A stretch of 64,000 nt of DNA from Tepidibacillus decaturensis (GCF_001561915.1 NZ_LSKU01000001.1:233065-297064); one strand, 5' to 3'; counted from the first letter of the stretch, positions 26,818-36,949 are shown. The notes: generated from the sequence alone by a model not told the origin. Made by a program: numbers and translations.

Positions 26818-27048
26818 TTAGCTTAATAGCTTATCTATCCAATGTTTGATTGGTTGAAAAATTAGTCTTAAGCCATTGGTTGGATTGGGAATGTAGAGAT
26901 CTAACATTTTACCAATCGATAGATAAGCTGCAATCGCCATTAACCCTAGATATACATAGGCATCCCTCTTTTGTTTTTTCACCAAGAGATTCTTCACTTG
27001 TCGGTAAGAGATGATGATGATCAAAAAACCTAATCCTACAACCATCAT
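26818..27048 (-). CDS. Germinant receptor D subunit-like small membrane protein
   Basis: The 76-residue product has two hydrophobic segments (GLGFLIIIISY, then VYLGLMAIAAYLSIG) separated by a basic stretch KNLLVKKQKR. Its size, topology and position between the C and B genes match YfkS, the D subunit of the B. subtilis yfkQRST receptor operon, which has the same A-C-D-B order. D subunits modulate receptor response. The start codon overlaps the gerC stop, so translation is coupled. The call rests mainly on context. Confidence 0.65.
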   Translation of the reverse strand: MMVVGLGFLIIIISYRQVKNLLVKKQKRDAYVYLGLMAIAAYLSIGKMLDLYIPNPTNGLRLIFQPIKHWIDKLLS

Positions 27049-28270
27049 TTATTTCCTTTCATTTCGATTTGGAATGATTTATTTTTCATTCCTATTTCTC
27101 CTATTGTTGTATTCACTTTAACATGAACTGTTAAATCGACAAATTCCTTTTCCCAGTCTTTTTTCAAGGTTTTCCATTCTTTTGAATGCTGGCGTTCAAA
27201 GGCTTCACCAAAACCAAAAATATCAACTTTATAGCTCTTTTGCACCTTTTTCAGAACATGCTCTATGTTCTTTTTGACTGTAGCATTGGTAGCCTTCTCT
27301 AAGTCTTTAATCACCGATTGTTTCGTTAAATCAATGGGGCCTAGGACAGATCCAACATTGGCATCGATTTTTATTTCTAAGTTAACCTCAGGCTTGCCAT
27401 GAATCAATGTTGTTTTTATTTTTGTTTTAGAATTTATGATTTCAATCGAATGGTCTTCTCCTTGATAGGGGACAACGATGACAGTCTTATCAATTTCATC
27501 GGTTACCCAAAGAACTGCTCTTGCTTCCTCGCTATTTAGATAACCAATCACCTTATCTTGTTTAAAGACAGCAAATCCTTCAGTCTTGATCACTGATTCC
27601 TGTTTTGATGCTTGTGTTGCTTCTAAGGTATCCTTTTTTGGATTGATCGGGTTCGAGACAAAGATATAGGGAACAATTGCACTCCTTGTTGGACTTGTCA
27701 ACATATTGATCAATTCTCTTAACTCCACTTGACGAGTAAAACTACCAGACTTTTGGGTGCTTTCCAGATGCTTTTTAATTGTAATCCCATTAACAGAGTC
27801 GATCGGAAATTGGGTAGATAAGACACTTTCTACCTTGCAATTTTTTGTAATTAAAATTGGAATGTCTTCACGAATTTCCGGGTCGCGATATAATAAGTCA
27901 AGGAAATCTCTGACACCGCTTTTTTTGCTAAATTTTCATCGATCACCCATGCTTGGAGATGGGCGAAGTATAATCTCCTAGACATTTCCTTTGTCGCCTT
28001 GCGAATTGCCTCAAACTGCGTTCTTCCAGAAGTTTTTAGTGTGATAAACGGAGTCATTGAGCTACTTACCCCTTGCTTTCCTGAGATAGATGAAGGGTTT
28101 ACAATTTGGTAGACCAAGGTGATTTCCCCTTTTTTGGGGCCAGGATCAATACCAGCAGCTGTCACAATCGCGATTTCATTGAGCTCTCGCCGATTCCAAC
28201 AGCCAGTCGTCAATAAAGTGAATATAATCATCATGAGAAGAATCATTATTTTCTTTCTCTTTCTCTTCAT
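27045..28270 (-). pseudogene. Germinant receptor C subunit (GerAC lipoprotein), frameshifted
   Basis: GerAC-family lipoprotein with an N-terminal signal and lipobox LLTTGCWNRREL near residue 22. The first frame (28270 to about 27851) runs off after LAKKAVSEISL. Adding one A to the seven-A run at 27920-27926 (T run on the plus strand) gives GVRDFLDLLYRDPEIREDIP, the normal GerAC sequence, which continues unbroken through VELRELINMLTSPTRSA to 27045. The restored length, 408 residues, is standard. The gene overlaps gerA by ATGA and gerD by 4 bases, so the operon is otherwise compact. The lesion is either genuine or a homopolymer read error. Confidence 0.85.
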
Positions 28271-29874
28271 GATTGATCTTCCTTCCTATTAATACGTTGA
28301 TGACCTTTAGGTGGTTTAGGCATCTCCGTATCTTCCCTCACTTCATTTGCTTGGCTAAATAAGCGAGGGCGAGTTAACATCATAAACCATGGTACTCGTG
28401 CAAAAATATCTTTTTGATCGCTAAGATTAAATGGGGCAATACCATTTAAATAGGGGATACCAAAGGAACGAAGGCCAACTAAATGAATGACAATCACCAT
28501 TAAACCAAATAAAATGCCAAATAAACCAAAGCTTGCACTTAAAACAAGTAAGACAAAGCGAATGAGCCGTGCAGCGATGGCGATATCTACGACGGGTGTA
28601 GTAAAACCAGCAATTGCTGTCATTGAAACAATAATGACCATGGCTGCTGAGACAATACCTGCTTCTACTGCTGCTGTACCTAATACAAGTGCACCAACAA
28701 TCGAGACCGCTTGTCCCACTGCTCTTGGCATTCTAACTCCAGCTTCCCGTAATATTTCAAAAGTTAATTCCATTAACACGGCCTCAATAAAAGCTGGAAA
28801 TGGAATTCCTTCCCGTTGGGCAGCAAGGCTGACTAGCAAGGTTGTAGGTAATAGCTCTTGGTGAAAGGTAGTGATCGCAACATAAAGGGAAGGTAAAGTC
28901 ATTGAAATTAAAAAAGTTATAATCCGTAAGAAACGTAAAAATGAAGCCATTCCTGAACGCATATAATAATCATCGGCAGATTGAAAAAGCATAGCTATGG
29001 TTACAGGGACAATTAAAACAAAAGGAGTTCCATCGACGAGGATGGCTATTTTTCCCTCCAATAATTGAGCTGCGACGATATCTGGCCGTTCTGTATTGTA
29101 AACTGTTGGGAACACAGACCATGGTGCATCTTGAATAAGTTCTTCAATATAGCCACTTTCTAAAACACCATCGATTTTAATTTTGATAAGTCGTCTTCTT
29201 ACTTCTTCAACGATTTCAGGGTTTGCATTTCCTTGAATATACATGATGGCAATACTTGTTTCCGTTATGGTTCCAAGACGCATTTGTTCCAGCCTTAACT
29301 TAGAACTAGGTATCTTTCTACGGATTAAAGCCGTATTGGTGCGGATATTTTCTGTAAAACCCTCTCGTGGCCCCCGTAAAACCACTTGGTTATCAGGCTC
29401 TGTGACCCCCCGATTTTCCCATCCTTTGGTGCTGGCAATCAGCGTCTTATTTTCTCGATCGATTAATATTGCTGTTGAACCCCTAAGAATTTCATTGATG
29501 ATTTGCGTTTTGTCTTGTGCTATTTTCACATCGCCAATATTTAAGAGGTGTTCTTTTATAAAATTTATAGGAGATAAGGAGATTTGGTCACTTGGATATT
29601 GGGTGAATAGGGTTTTTAAAAAGTCATTGATATCGCCGTTACTAACAAGACCGTCTGTATAAATAAGGGCAGCAGAAACCTCTTTTTCTTTTCCTAAAAT
29701 AAAACGACGAACGATAATATCAGGACTATTCCCTAAATCTGTCGTAATCTCCTGAATGGCTTTTTCAAGATGACTAGGGATAGGTTGAATACTAGATTGA
29801 GTTTGAGTATTTGCATCAGGCTTTGAAGTCTTGGGATTTCTGTGTAATTTTTTGATCCATCTCCAGATTGACAT
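28267..29874 (-). CDS. Germinant receptor A subunit (GerAA family)
   Basis: The 535-residue protein has a long hydrophilic N-terminal region (residues 1-290) and about five to six C-terminal membrane helices (from SMASFLRFLRIITFLIS onwards). Family blocks are KEHLLNIGDVKIAQ near residue 105, GSTAILIDRENKT near 130, EPDNQVVLRGPREGFTENI near 160 and REAGVRMPRAVGQAVSIVGA near 375. GerAA proteins form part of nutrient-sensing receptors in the inner spore membrane and probably an ion channel. It is the first gene of the A-C-D-B operon, behind a sigma-G-like promoter. Confidence 0.93.
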   Translation of the reverse strand: MSIWRWIKKLHRNPKTSKPDANTQTQSSIQPIPSHLEKAIQEITTDLGNSPDIIVRRFILGKEKEVSAALIYTDGLVSNGDINDFLKTLFTQYPSDQISLSPINFIKEHLLNIGDVKIAQDKTQIINEILRGSTAILIDRENKTLIASTKGWENRGVTEPDNQVVLRGPREGFTENIRTNTALIRRKIPSSKLRLEQMRLGTITETSIAIMYIQGNANPEIVEEVRRRLIKIKIDGVLESGYIEELIQDAPWSVFPTVYNTERPDIVAAQLLEGKIAILVDGTPFVLIVPVTIAMLFQSADDYYMRSGMASFLRFLRIITFLISMTLPSLYVAITTFHQELLPTTLLVSLAAQREGIPFPAFIEAVLMELTFEILREAGVRMPRAVGQAVSIVGALVLGTAAVEAGIVSAAMVIIVSMTAIAGFTTPVVDIAIAARLIRFVLLVLSASFGLFGILFGLMVIVIHLVGLRSFGIPYLNGIAPFNLSDQKDIFARVPWFMMLTRPRLFSQANEVREDTEMPKPPKGHQRINRKEDQS

Positions 29875-29905
29875 CCGACCACTTCCTAAAAATGCTTATT
29901 AGTTA

Positions 29906-29935
29906 TAGTGTGGTAAGAATCATGGTAAATTATGC
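29906..29935 (-). promoter_or_regulatory. Possible sigma-G promoter of the germinant receptor operon
   Basis: Reading leftward: GCATA (29935-29931), 18 bases, CACACTA (29912-29906). This agrees with the forespore sigma-G pattern except at one -10 position, and germinant receptor operons are normally sigma-G dependent. The start would be about 25 bases before gerA. Confidence 0.45.
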
Positions 29936-30022
29936 ATCGTTTAAAAACTATTATTTGACTGCATGCTGTGTGATTAGATAGATAGAAAGAAAATGAAACA
30001 AAAATAAGGAGCAAAATTCTCC

Positions 30023-30496
30023 TCATTTTTGTTCTTGAGCCCATTCGCTTGCATCCCAGTTTCCAATGCCTAAGACAAAGGTTGGTTTTCCGGTTGGACC
30101 CTTTGTTAGGTCAAATGCCTTCATCCCAGCGGCAAAGCATAGTTTCAAGCTTGGTACATTATCATTGGCCACTTTAACATAATATCGGTCAATATCTTCT
30201 AACGCTTCTGTTACTAATTGATAGGCTACCCCTCTATTTCGAACTTCAGGGTGAACCACAATGATTGCCTGATCTAGGCCAAAACGAGCAATGGCCAATA
30301 CACCTACTATTTTTTTTCCCTCTAAGATGACGTGAATCAGATCGCCATTGCTTTGGTTAAGCTTTTGAAAAGGGGTTTTCTTTAACCACTCTATTGCTTT
30401 CCTCGTAATATGTCCATCCCCATATTTATTGATAAAACGGATTAAGGGTTGTTTGAAGCGTTCTGGTACAGAGGCATTGATCTTCATCTTTCTCAT
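30023..30496 (-). CDS. GNAT family N-acetyltransferase
   Basis: A 157-residue acetyltransferase-fold protein. The acetyl-CoA-binding segment is visible as IIVVHPEVRNRGVAYQLVTEAL (V-x-x-x-x-R-x-x-G/A form) near residue 80, followed by the C-terminal strand-helix NVPSLKLCFAAGMKAFD. The start ATG overlaps the stop of the upstream YheC/D gene (ATGA), so the two are translationally coupled; this implies a shared function, perhaps modification of the product made by the ATP-grasp enzymes, but that is inference. Substrate unknown. Confidence 0.78.
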   Translation of the reverse strand: MRKMKINASVPERFKQPLIRFINKYGDGHITRKAIEWLKKTPFQKLNQSNGDLIHVILEGKKIVGVLAIARFGLDQAIIVVHPEVRNRGVAYQLVTEALEDIDRYYVKVANDNVPSLKLCFAAGMKAFDLTKGPTGKPTFVLGIGNWDASEWAQEQK

Positions 30497-31796
30497 GATT
30501 TCACCTCTTTTGGAACAAATCCAGACAAATATCTAAAATATTGCAACAATCTGAGTAATGAGGTTTGACGAATATTAGGTTCATCAAATTCCATGGGTTT
30601 GGCATTTGCCTCAAAAAACCATATATCTCCGTTTTTATCGATGCCTAAATCCATCGACATTTCTCCTAATGAATGTCCTACCTTTTTTTCAATGTGTTGA
30701 GCAATTTTTGTCGTTAAAAGAGCAGTTTTATGTTTCCATTTCTCAGTTAATTCGTTGCCAAAGGTTTCGTGAAAAACAGTATCGACAGATTGAATATAAC
30801 CACCTTGTGGTACATGAGTTGTAATACTTTGCTCTCCAGCAACGCGTATACCCATTCCTGTCATATGCCATTGACCTTTACCATTTTTTTGAACAAGTAC
30901 CCGGATATCGTAAGGTCTTCCTTGGTATGTGCTTAAATGGATTCCTTGCTGAATAATATATTCTTTGTTATTTGCTAGTTTTTTTACCTTTTTCCATAAG
31001 TGATTAAATTCAACAAATTGCTGATGATAGGTAATTTGCTGGGCTTGATACGTTAGATTGAATAAGTTATCTTTTTTTGAACTTTCATAAATCCAATTCC
31101 TGCTTTACCATGAATCGGTTTAAGATATAGCATTTGATACTTTTTTAATAGGTTTTGTAAACGAGTCCTTTCTAAAATCGCTGTATCTGGTAAAATCGGT
31201 GCAAGTTCATGTGATTCACCCATCCATTGATAAAGGGACCATTTGTTGAAAAAATGGGGATTAAAAAAGGGAATTCCTTCAGTTTCTAAAAATTGAATCG
31301 TTTGTTGAACGATAGGTAAACGTTCTTCTCTTCTTGTGGGAATACGATTATATACTACATCTGGTAGAGGCATTGAGACAGAATCCCATTTTTTTTGTTC
31401 AGGATAATAGAGGTGAGCTTTTACTGTTTTTGATCCTTGTTCTATTGATTCAGGAGTGAATACATAAACTAGCACTCCTGTTTTAATCCCTGTTTGGATG
31501 ATGTCGATAAAATTCTTTCGATTTCCTCTGAAAGTTTTGAAGCCACTTGTAGTTAGAATACCAACGATTGGACCAATTTTATATTGAAGATTTTTTTTGA
31601 TTACACGTACAGGGAATGCTCCTCTAAGATCGGAGACATTTTTTTTAGAACTGATAATGAAAGATTTACTTTGGTTATTATGGCCGATTGTGTAGGCCAT
31701 TGACGAAATCTTAGCGGTTTGATTATAGTGAGGAAGGATTAATTTCCAAGGTTTGATAGATGAGACTCGAACCCAAGCATAATGTGATGAATTCAT
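30493..31796 (-). pseudogene. YheC/YheD-type ATP-grasp protein, frameshifted
   Basis: One of four tandem paralogs of the Bacillus endospore coat-associated YheC/YheD family. The N-terminal frame (from 31796, behind GGGAGGGG) runs through YKIGPIVGILTTSG and MLYLKPIHGKAGIGFMKVQ, then stops shortly afterwards. Adding one A to the seven-A run at 31072-31078 restores KKDNLFNLTYQAQQITYH and continues to the ATP-grasp end DLGIDKNGDIWFFEANAKP at 30493, a normal 434 residues. Substrate is unknown; the ATP-grasp fold suggests ATP-dependent ligation. The GNAT gene is coupled to its stop. Confidence 0.82.
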
Positions 31797-31843
31797 AAAT
31801 TTATACCCCTCCCTGCTACTTTATTTTTTCATTCAAAAGAAAT

Positions 31844-31884
31844 ACATAGATAACGGAGCGCGTTGGAATATACAAACTTATCTA
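31844..31884 (+). repeat. Short derivative of repeat family A (S2)
   Basis: 31853-31877 matches the right end of family A (ACGGAGCGCGTTGGAATATA...), preceded by ACATAGATA as in S1. AGATAA and TTATCT flank it as an inverted repeat. It is in the same plus orientation although the surrounding genes run leftward. Confidence 0.6.
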
Positions 31885-33264
31885 GAAACCAGATAAATAA
31901 ATCGGATACTCAAGCAAAGATTTAATCGATTCCTCATTTGCCTGTTTTAAACTTGGATGCTTAAAAATAGAACGACCTGGTTTTGAATTGACTTCAAAAA
32001 GCCAAACATGATGATTTTTGTCTACACCTACATCTAATCCTAATTCACCAAGGGGTTGGTTTAGGTTTTGTTCTAAATGTTTAGCAATCTGGATACTTTT
32101 ACTTTTTATTTCTTCAAGCACATAGGAAGTATCCTGTTTAAAGATTTCTTTTATAAATTCCGATGCATTGATCAGTTGGCCACCTGTTCGAATATGGGTA
32201 GTTACACTACCTTTTCCTGCAGCTTTTGCACCGATTGCAATCAATTTCCATCGATTCCTTTTATTTTTGTGTAATTGTACCCTAAAATCGACCGGCCTGT
32301 GTTGATATTCAACTAAAGTGATTCCTTGCTGAATAATATAACGGTTAAGTCTAATTGGCTGTTTGGTTAGAAAGGTAAAGAGGGCATTTATTTGTTTAAA
32401 ATCAAATGATTGATTGAACTGTTTATTTCTAAATTGAAGCGTATACGCGTTGTTGGTTTTTGTTATTTTGTAGATTCCTTTGCCTAAACTTCCTCCAGCT
32501 GGTTTTAAATAAACGATCGGGTACTTCTTGAGCATATTTTTTAACAAAGGGAGTGAGGGATTGGCATGCGTTTCTGGAATCGAACTTTTTATAGTAGGAT
32601 CGTTAGTTAAGATCTGATTAATCTCCCATTTATTAAAAAAATTATCGTTAAATAGTTTACCTCCTGATTGAAGATACTGTTTTTTAAATTGTTGCACGGA
32701 TGGATGTTGTTCACTTCCACGGTTTAAAACCCGATTATATACAACGTCTGGTAAAGAAATGGTAGCATATTCCCATGTTTTATTTTGATTCGCTGTTGGA
32801 AATAGAAAAATTCCTTTAACCGTTTTATCTCGCCAATTGACGGCACCTGGTTGAAATACAAAGTAATAGGCTGGATAAGAACCCTCTTTTGTTAATAGGT
32901 CAAAAAAGAATTTACTAAAGGGATGTCGAAAGTGTTTCAGTGATTCCAGAAAATTCGTTCCTGAATAATTAGAAGTTAAAATCCCAATAATTGGCCCAAT
33001 TTGTAGACCACGGTGATCACGCTTGATCATGAGCTTTTTGTGATAGGGCAGTTTGATTTTCTTTTCGATTAAAGACGAAATGAGAAGTAAATCTTGATTT
33101 GATTGGTGTTGAAGAACACGAACCATGATAGGCTCTTTTAAGCCAAAATAAATAGGGATGGTTTGATTAGGTGTTAAATGAAGTTGTTGCAATAAAGATT
33201 TTGAAAGCCAGATCGTGTCTTTATGCTGATTTACTGTTTTAATGTGGATTAAAATGGGAACCAC
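31882..33264 (-). CDS. YheC/YheD-type ATP-grasp protein
   Basis: About 460 residues: an N-terminal ~100-residue beta-rich domain, the linker block GLQIGPIIGILTSNY, a middle region with SLPDVVYNRVLNRG, and an ATP-grasp domain with VYLKPAGGSLGKGIYKI near residue 270 and LGLDVGVDKNHHVWLFEVNSKPGR near 415, where metal-binding Glu and Asn are expected. The 5' end is uncertain: an in-frame ATG at 33294 would overlap the upstream gene by 56 bases; a GTG at 33264 or even an ATT at 33255 behind AAGGTGG fits the paralogs better. Spore coat association is known for B. subtilis relatives. Confidence 0.82.
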   Translation of the reverse strand: MVPILIHIKTVNQHKDTIWLSKSLLQQLHLTPNQTIPIYFGLKEPIMVRVLQHQSNQDLLLISSLIEKKIKLPYHKKLMIKRDHRGLQIGPIIGILTSNYSGTNFLESLKHFRHPFSKFFFDLLTKEGSYPAYYFVFQPGAVNWRDKTVKGIFLFPTANQNKTWEYATISLPDVVYNRVLNRGSEQHPSVQQFKKQYLQSGGKLFNDNFFNKWEINQILTNDPTIKSSIPETHANPSLPLLKNMLKKYPIVYLKPAGGSLGKGIYKITKTNNAYTLQFRNKQFNQSFDFKQINALFTFLTKQPIRLNRYIIQQGITLVEYQHRPVDFRVQLHKNKRNRWKLIAIGAKAAGKGSVTTHIRTGGQLINASEFIKEIFKQDTSYVLEEIKSKSIQIAKHLEQNLNQPLGELGLDVGVDKNHHVWLFEVNSKPGRSIFKHPSLKQANEESIKSLLEYPIYLSGF

Positions 33265-34336
33265 CTTCTTTAAATAGAAATTCCATATATTCAATCGGTT
33301 GAGTCATTGATTTTCTACTTAACTCAACCTCGCCTAATAAAGAAAAAACTTGACGACCAGGTTTGGAGTTTGCCTCAATCACCCATACTTTACCTTGACG
33401 ATTTATACCTAAATCCAGGCCTACTTCAAATAAATGACCATGATTAGATTCGATAAAAGGTGGAATGCTTTCAGACAGTGATGAAATAAGGTTTTGAATT
33501 TTATTCGCTTTTGCTACGCCAAACTCTTTAAGAAGCAGTTTATTTACTGGTTGAACTGTACCACCACCATGGAGATTAGAAGTAATATTGGTGGAGTCGC
33601 CTATTCTTGCTGCCATTCCTGTGATTTCCCATCTTCCAACATAGTTTTTTTGGACTAAGACTCTAATATCATAGGGCTGTTTTGATTTTGTAGTAAGGTC
33701 TAAATATTGCTGAATAATATACTTTTTTCCACTGATAAAATTTAATATCCATTGACTTAATTGTCTACGATTGAGAAATATTTGTTGAATTTTTTGATTG
33801 GCTTGATTACGTCCAACGATTTCATATTGATGATGTTTTTTTTGAACCCTGATGATTCCTTTACCATGACTACCACCTATGGGTTTGAGAATGATAGGGA
33901 AGTGGTCTAACCACGTGAATAATTGTTGAACTCCTTTAAAAATATCTGTTTTAGGAAGGTGTTCCTTATAGATTGGATTCGCTGATAGAATTTGATAGAG
34001 TTGCCATTTCCCATGTAAAGCTTCACTAAGGAAGGTGATTTGTTTTTCCTTTTTCATTCGCTCAATATAAGGTCTATATTTGCTATAATCCGTAAAAATC
34101 CGGTCATAAACAAAATGGGGAATGGGGAACCAACCTTCCACCCATTTTTTTGAAGGTAGATTAAATTGAAATCCTCGTACTCGTTTATTTTTCCAATCGA
34201 TTTGATCGGGATAAAAGACATAAACCAGTATATTACGTTGTTTTCCTATTAGTTGAAGGTTTTGATAAAAACCCTTTTCGAAGAATAGACGATTTTTTAT
34301 TTTTCCCACCATAATACCTAATATTGGTTTATTCAT
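33239..34336 (-). CDS. YheC/YheD-type ATP-grasp protein, short form
   Basis: The 365-residue paralog lacks the N-terminal ~90-residue domain of its neighbours and begins directly with NKPILGIMVGKIKNR, equivalent to the GPIIGIL block. The ATP-grasp elements are intact: IILKPIGGSHGKGIIRV near residue 150, IIQQYLDLTTKSKQPYDIRVLVQKN near 215, and VGLDLGINRQGKVWVIEANSKPGRQ near 315. Its start overlaps the stop of the next upstream paralog and its end overlaps the following gene, so the four genes form a tight operon. Function unknown, spore-related by family. Confidence 0.85.
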   Translation of the reverse strand: MNKPILGIMVGKIKNRLFFEKGFYQNLQLIGKQRNILVYVFYPDQIDWKNKRVRGFQFNLPSKKWVEGWFPIPHFVYDRIFTDYSKYRPYIERMKKEKQITFLSEALHGKWQLYQILSANPIYKEHLPKTDIFKGVQQLFTWLDHFPIILKPIGGSHGKGIIRVQKKHHQYEIVGRNQANQKIQQIFLNRRQLSQWILNFISGKKYIIQQYLDLTTKSKQPYDIRVLVQKNYVGRWEITGMAARIGDSTNITSNLHGGGTVQPVNKLLLKEFGVAKANKIQNLISSLSESIPPFIESNHGHLFEVGLDLGINRQGKVWVIEANSKPGRQVFSLLGEVELSRKSMTQPIEYMEFLFKEGGSHFNPH

Positions 34337-35733
34337 TGGTTTCCACCTGACTTCAAGCGTTTTTTCCCTATTTTTGTTTTCAAATGATTTTTAAATCCGG
34401 ATACAAAAAGCACATATTTTAATAGTTGCATCACAGATGGCCTTGGTTCATTTAATTGAGATTCTTCCGTTTTTGAAGGTTTTGAATTAACTTCTAAAAG
34501 CCACACATTTCCGTTTGTGTCTAAGGCGAGATCAATTCCAAATTCAGCAAAATTTCCCGTGGATGATTCTTCAAGATGTTGTGCAATCGCTAATGCAAGG
34601 GTTCTAAATCTCTGCTTAGAGATTTTTTTGTCTTTCACAGAATCAGACAAACGGATCGTTTTCATTACACCACTTTGTGTGCCTCCACGAGCCAAATTTG
34701 AGACAAAATGTTGATCACTGGCTATTCTAGCAACCATCGAGGTGATCGCCCATTTTCCATATTTGTTTTTTTGAGTGAGAATGCGGAAATCAATGGGTCT
34801 TTTTTCAATTTGAATCAGTGGTAAGCCTTGCTGAACCAAGTAAGGCTCTGTATTTAGTCTGGGTTGTAAGTGTTTAAACATTTGCCCGATAGAATGAAAA
34901 GTATGGGTAATCGAACCTTGGGAACGGGAATATTGGACGATAAACAAATGATTATTTTGCTTTTCGATTCTGATAATCCCCCGTCCTAATGCACCATTTG
35001 TTGGTTTTAAATAAAGGATAGGATATTTGACTAACATCTCTTTTATAGTTAAGATTCCTTTATAATATCTCGTTTCTGGCATCATTGAGTGGATGGGGGT
35101 TGGCTTTAATATTTCGTAGACTTGCCATTTATTCAAGAAATGTTCATTAAAGAAATGAAGATGGTATTGTTGTTTTAAGTTTGTAATCGATTCTTTTAAG
35201 GATTTCTCAATGTTTCGTGAGGATATTCTGTTGTAAACAACATTGGGAATAGGAAAAATATGTTTTAGCCAATGTTTGTCTTTAAGTACCCACCCTGTCA
35301 CACTTTGTGTTTGTTTGTTGATATCTTTCATTGTAAAAACATAGGTTAATAATCCTTTGCTTTTTGATACCATGGAAATTTCCTCACAAAAGGTAGTTAA
35401 TTTCCCAAAGGGTGCTTGTGGGTGTGAGGAGTCGATATGCTGAACGAGAATGCCAAGTATGGGTCCTAATTTAAGGCCTTCTGCTGTATCGTATCGAGCA
35501 TGGATTTGTAAACCATTTGGTATTAATAATTCTGTAGCGATAGAAGAAGGGATTCTTAACAAATGACCGAAGTTTGAACTTACTCTTACCATCACCTCAG
35601 TTTTTTTGTTGCCAAAGGAAATAGAAAATGGTTTTTGAAGTGGAAGGTTTAATTGACTGATCAGTGTTGGATTCACATAGATGATATTGTTTTTGATTTC
35701 ATGTTCCTCTACTTGAATGGCCAATACTGTCAT
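34333..35733 (-). CDS. YheC/YheD-type ATP-grasp protein
   Basis: First gene of the four-paralog operon, 466 residues. N-terminal domain begins MTVLAIQVEEHEIKNN; then LKLGPILGILVQHID, FPIPNVVYNRISSRN, LYLKPTNGALGRGIIRI near residue 225 and the terminal FGIDLALDTNGNVWLLEVNSKP near 410. The ATG at 35733 follows AAGGAAGGGG and is preferred over the upstream in-frame ATG at 35769. The divergent neighbours yheB and yheA are the same genes that sit beside yheC and yheD in B. subtilis, confirming the family. Biochemical role not established. Confidence 0.87.
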   Translation of the reverse strand: MTVLAIQVEEHEIKNNIIYVNPTLISQLNLPLQKPFSISFGNKKTEVMVRVSSNFGHLLRIPSSIATELLIPNGLQIHARYDTAEGLKLGPILGILVQHIDSSHPQAPFGKLTTFCEEISMVSKSKGLLTYVFTMKDINKQTQSVTGWVLKDKHWLKHIFPIPNVVYNRISSRNIEKSLKESITNLKQQYHLHFFNEHFLNKWQVYEILKPTPIHSMMPETRYYKGILTIKEMLVKYPILYLKPTNGALGRGIIRIEKQNNHLFIVQYSRSQGSITHTFHSIGQMFKHLQPRLNTEPYLVQQGLPLIQIEKRPIDFRILTQKNKYGKWAITSMVARIASDQHFVSNLARGGTQSGVMKTIRLSDSVKDKKISKQRFRTLALAIAQHLEESSTGNFAEFGIDLALDTNGNVWLLEVNSKPSKTEESQLNEPRPSVMQLLKYVLFVSGFKNHLKTKIGKKRLKSGGNQ

Positions 35734-35845
35734 GTTTTTTATCCCCTTCCTTAGGTTGTGCCAAAGCAAAATAAGCTACTTCATAATATGTTTAGGTGAC
35801 TAACATGGTGTTAGGCTAAGGTCACATAGAAAGAGGGAATTATTT

Positions 35846-36949
35846 ATGCTTTTCATTATGATATCTATAGGAATAGGCGCGTTGATTGGTGCTTTTACCA
35901 ATGCATTAGCGATCAAAATGTTATTTCGACCATTCAAATCATGGAAGATTGGAAGCTGGCAAGTTCCTTTTACCCCTGGTTTGATTCCAAAAAGAAGAAG
36001 TGAGATTGCAGAACAACTGGGACATATGGTTGAGAACTATTTATTTACCGCAGAAGGGTTAAAACAATTTATTGAAAAATCGGGAATCAGGAACCAATTA
36101 TTAAAGAAATTACAGCTAAACATACAGGGGTTGGTTCAACAGAATCAAACAGTCAAAGAGATGATGAATCCATTCTTACCTGAGGAATGGAAGGCAAAGA
36201 TAAAAGGGATGATTCAACAAAAGGCTCTAGATTATTTATCTAGAGATGAGGTAAGGGCAAAATCCTTAGCAGACTTCTTATCTGAACCAGCTTTAATCAA
36301 AATTGAAGATCGTTTAGGACAGCTTTCCCAAATGTTTATTCAGGAAATTAAAGACTTTCTACATTCATTTAAGGGAAAAGTTTGGCTTGATTCGATTGTT
36401 AAACAATTATTTGAAGGCAAAAGAATGATTGGTTTTTTAGCTGGTATGCTGTTAGAAGGCGAACAAATTCAGCAAAAACTTTTATCGTATTTTGATCAAA
36501 TCCTTGAAAAGCCTGATACACAGCAAGTTTTTCAAACTTTTTTAGTCAATGAGTGGAACCAAATGAAAGAGAAACCGATTGGCGATTGGCTAGATGACTT
36601 CGACCCTATCTTACATACGCAATTGGAGGAGATCTTAGATAAAGGATTGGAGAAGGCTCAGAATCTCCCCTTCCAGCAAGTGATTGATCTATTAAATAAA
36701 TATAACTTTTTAGAAAGAGCCTATCATTGGTTTTTTGAGCTTTTTCAAGAAAAAATGGACAAGATCTTTTCCTATTTATCGATTGCAGAGGTAGTGAAGA
36801 CCGAGGTTAACGCTTTTTCTTTAGAAGAATTTGAAAAAATGATTTTGGAGATTACCAATCGAGAATTAAAGATGATTACTTATCTTGGAGGAGTATTAGG
36901 GGGATTTATCGGGCTTTTCCAAGGGGTTTTGTTTCTTTTCTTTAAATAA
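35846..36949 (+). CDS. yheB: DUF445 family membrane protein YheB
   Basis: A 367-residue DUF445 protein, close to the length of B. subtilis YheB. An N-terminal helix (MISIGIGALIGAFTNALAIKML) is followed by the hallmark FRPFKSWKIGSWQVPFTPGLIPKRR, a long helical, probably extracytoplasmic or cytoplasmic coiled middle, and a C-terminal helix (GGVLGGFIGLFQGVLFLFF). The function is unknown, with a link to sporulation in B. subtilis. The start is behind AGAGGGAATT. It is divergent from the yheC/D operon and followed by yheA after 61 bases. Confidence 0.88.
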   Translation: MLFIMISIGIGALIGAFTNALAIKMLFRPFKSWKIGSWQVPFTPGLIPKRRSEIAEQLGHMVENYLFTAEGLKQFIEKSGIRNQLLKKLQLNIQGLVQQNQTVKEMMNPFLPEEWKAKIKGMIQQKALDYLSRDEVRAKSLADFLSEPALIKIEDRLGQLSQMFIQEIKDFLHSFKGKVWLDSIVKQLFEGKRMIGFLAGMLLEGEQIQQKLLSYFDQILEKPDTQQVFQTFLVNEWNQMKEKPIGDWLDDFDPILHTQLEEILDKGLEKAQNLPFQQVIDLLNKYNFLERAYHWFFELFQEKMDKIFSYLSIAEVVKTEVNAFSLEEFEKMILEITNRELKMITYLGGVLGGFIGLFQGVLFLFFK

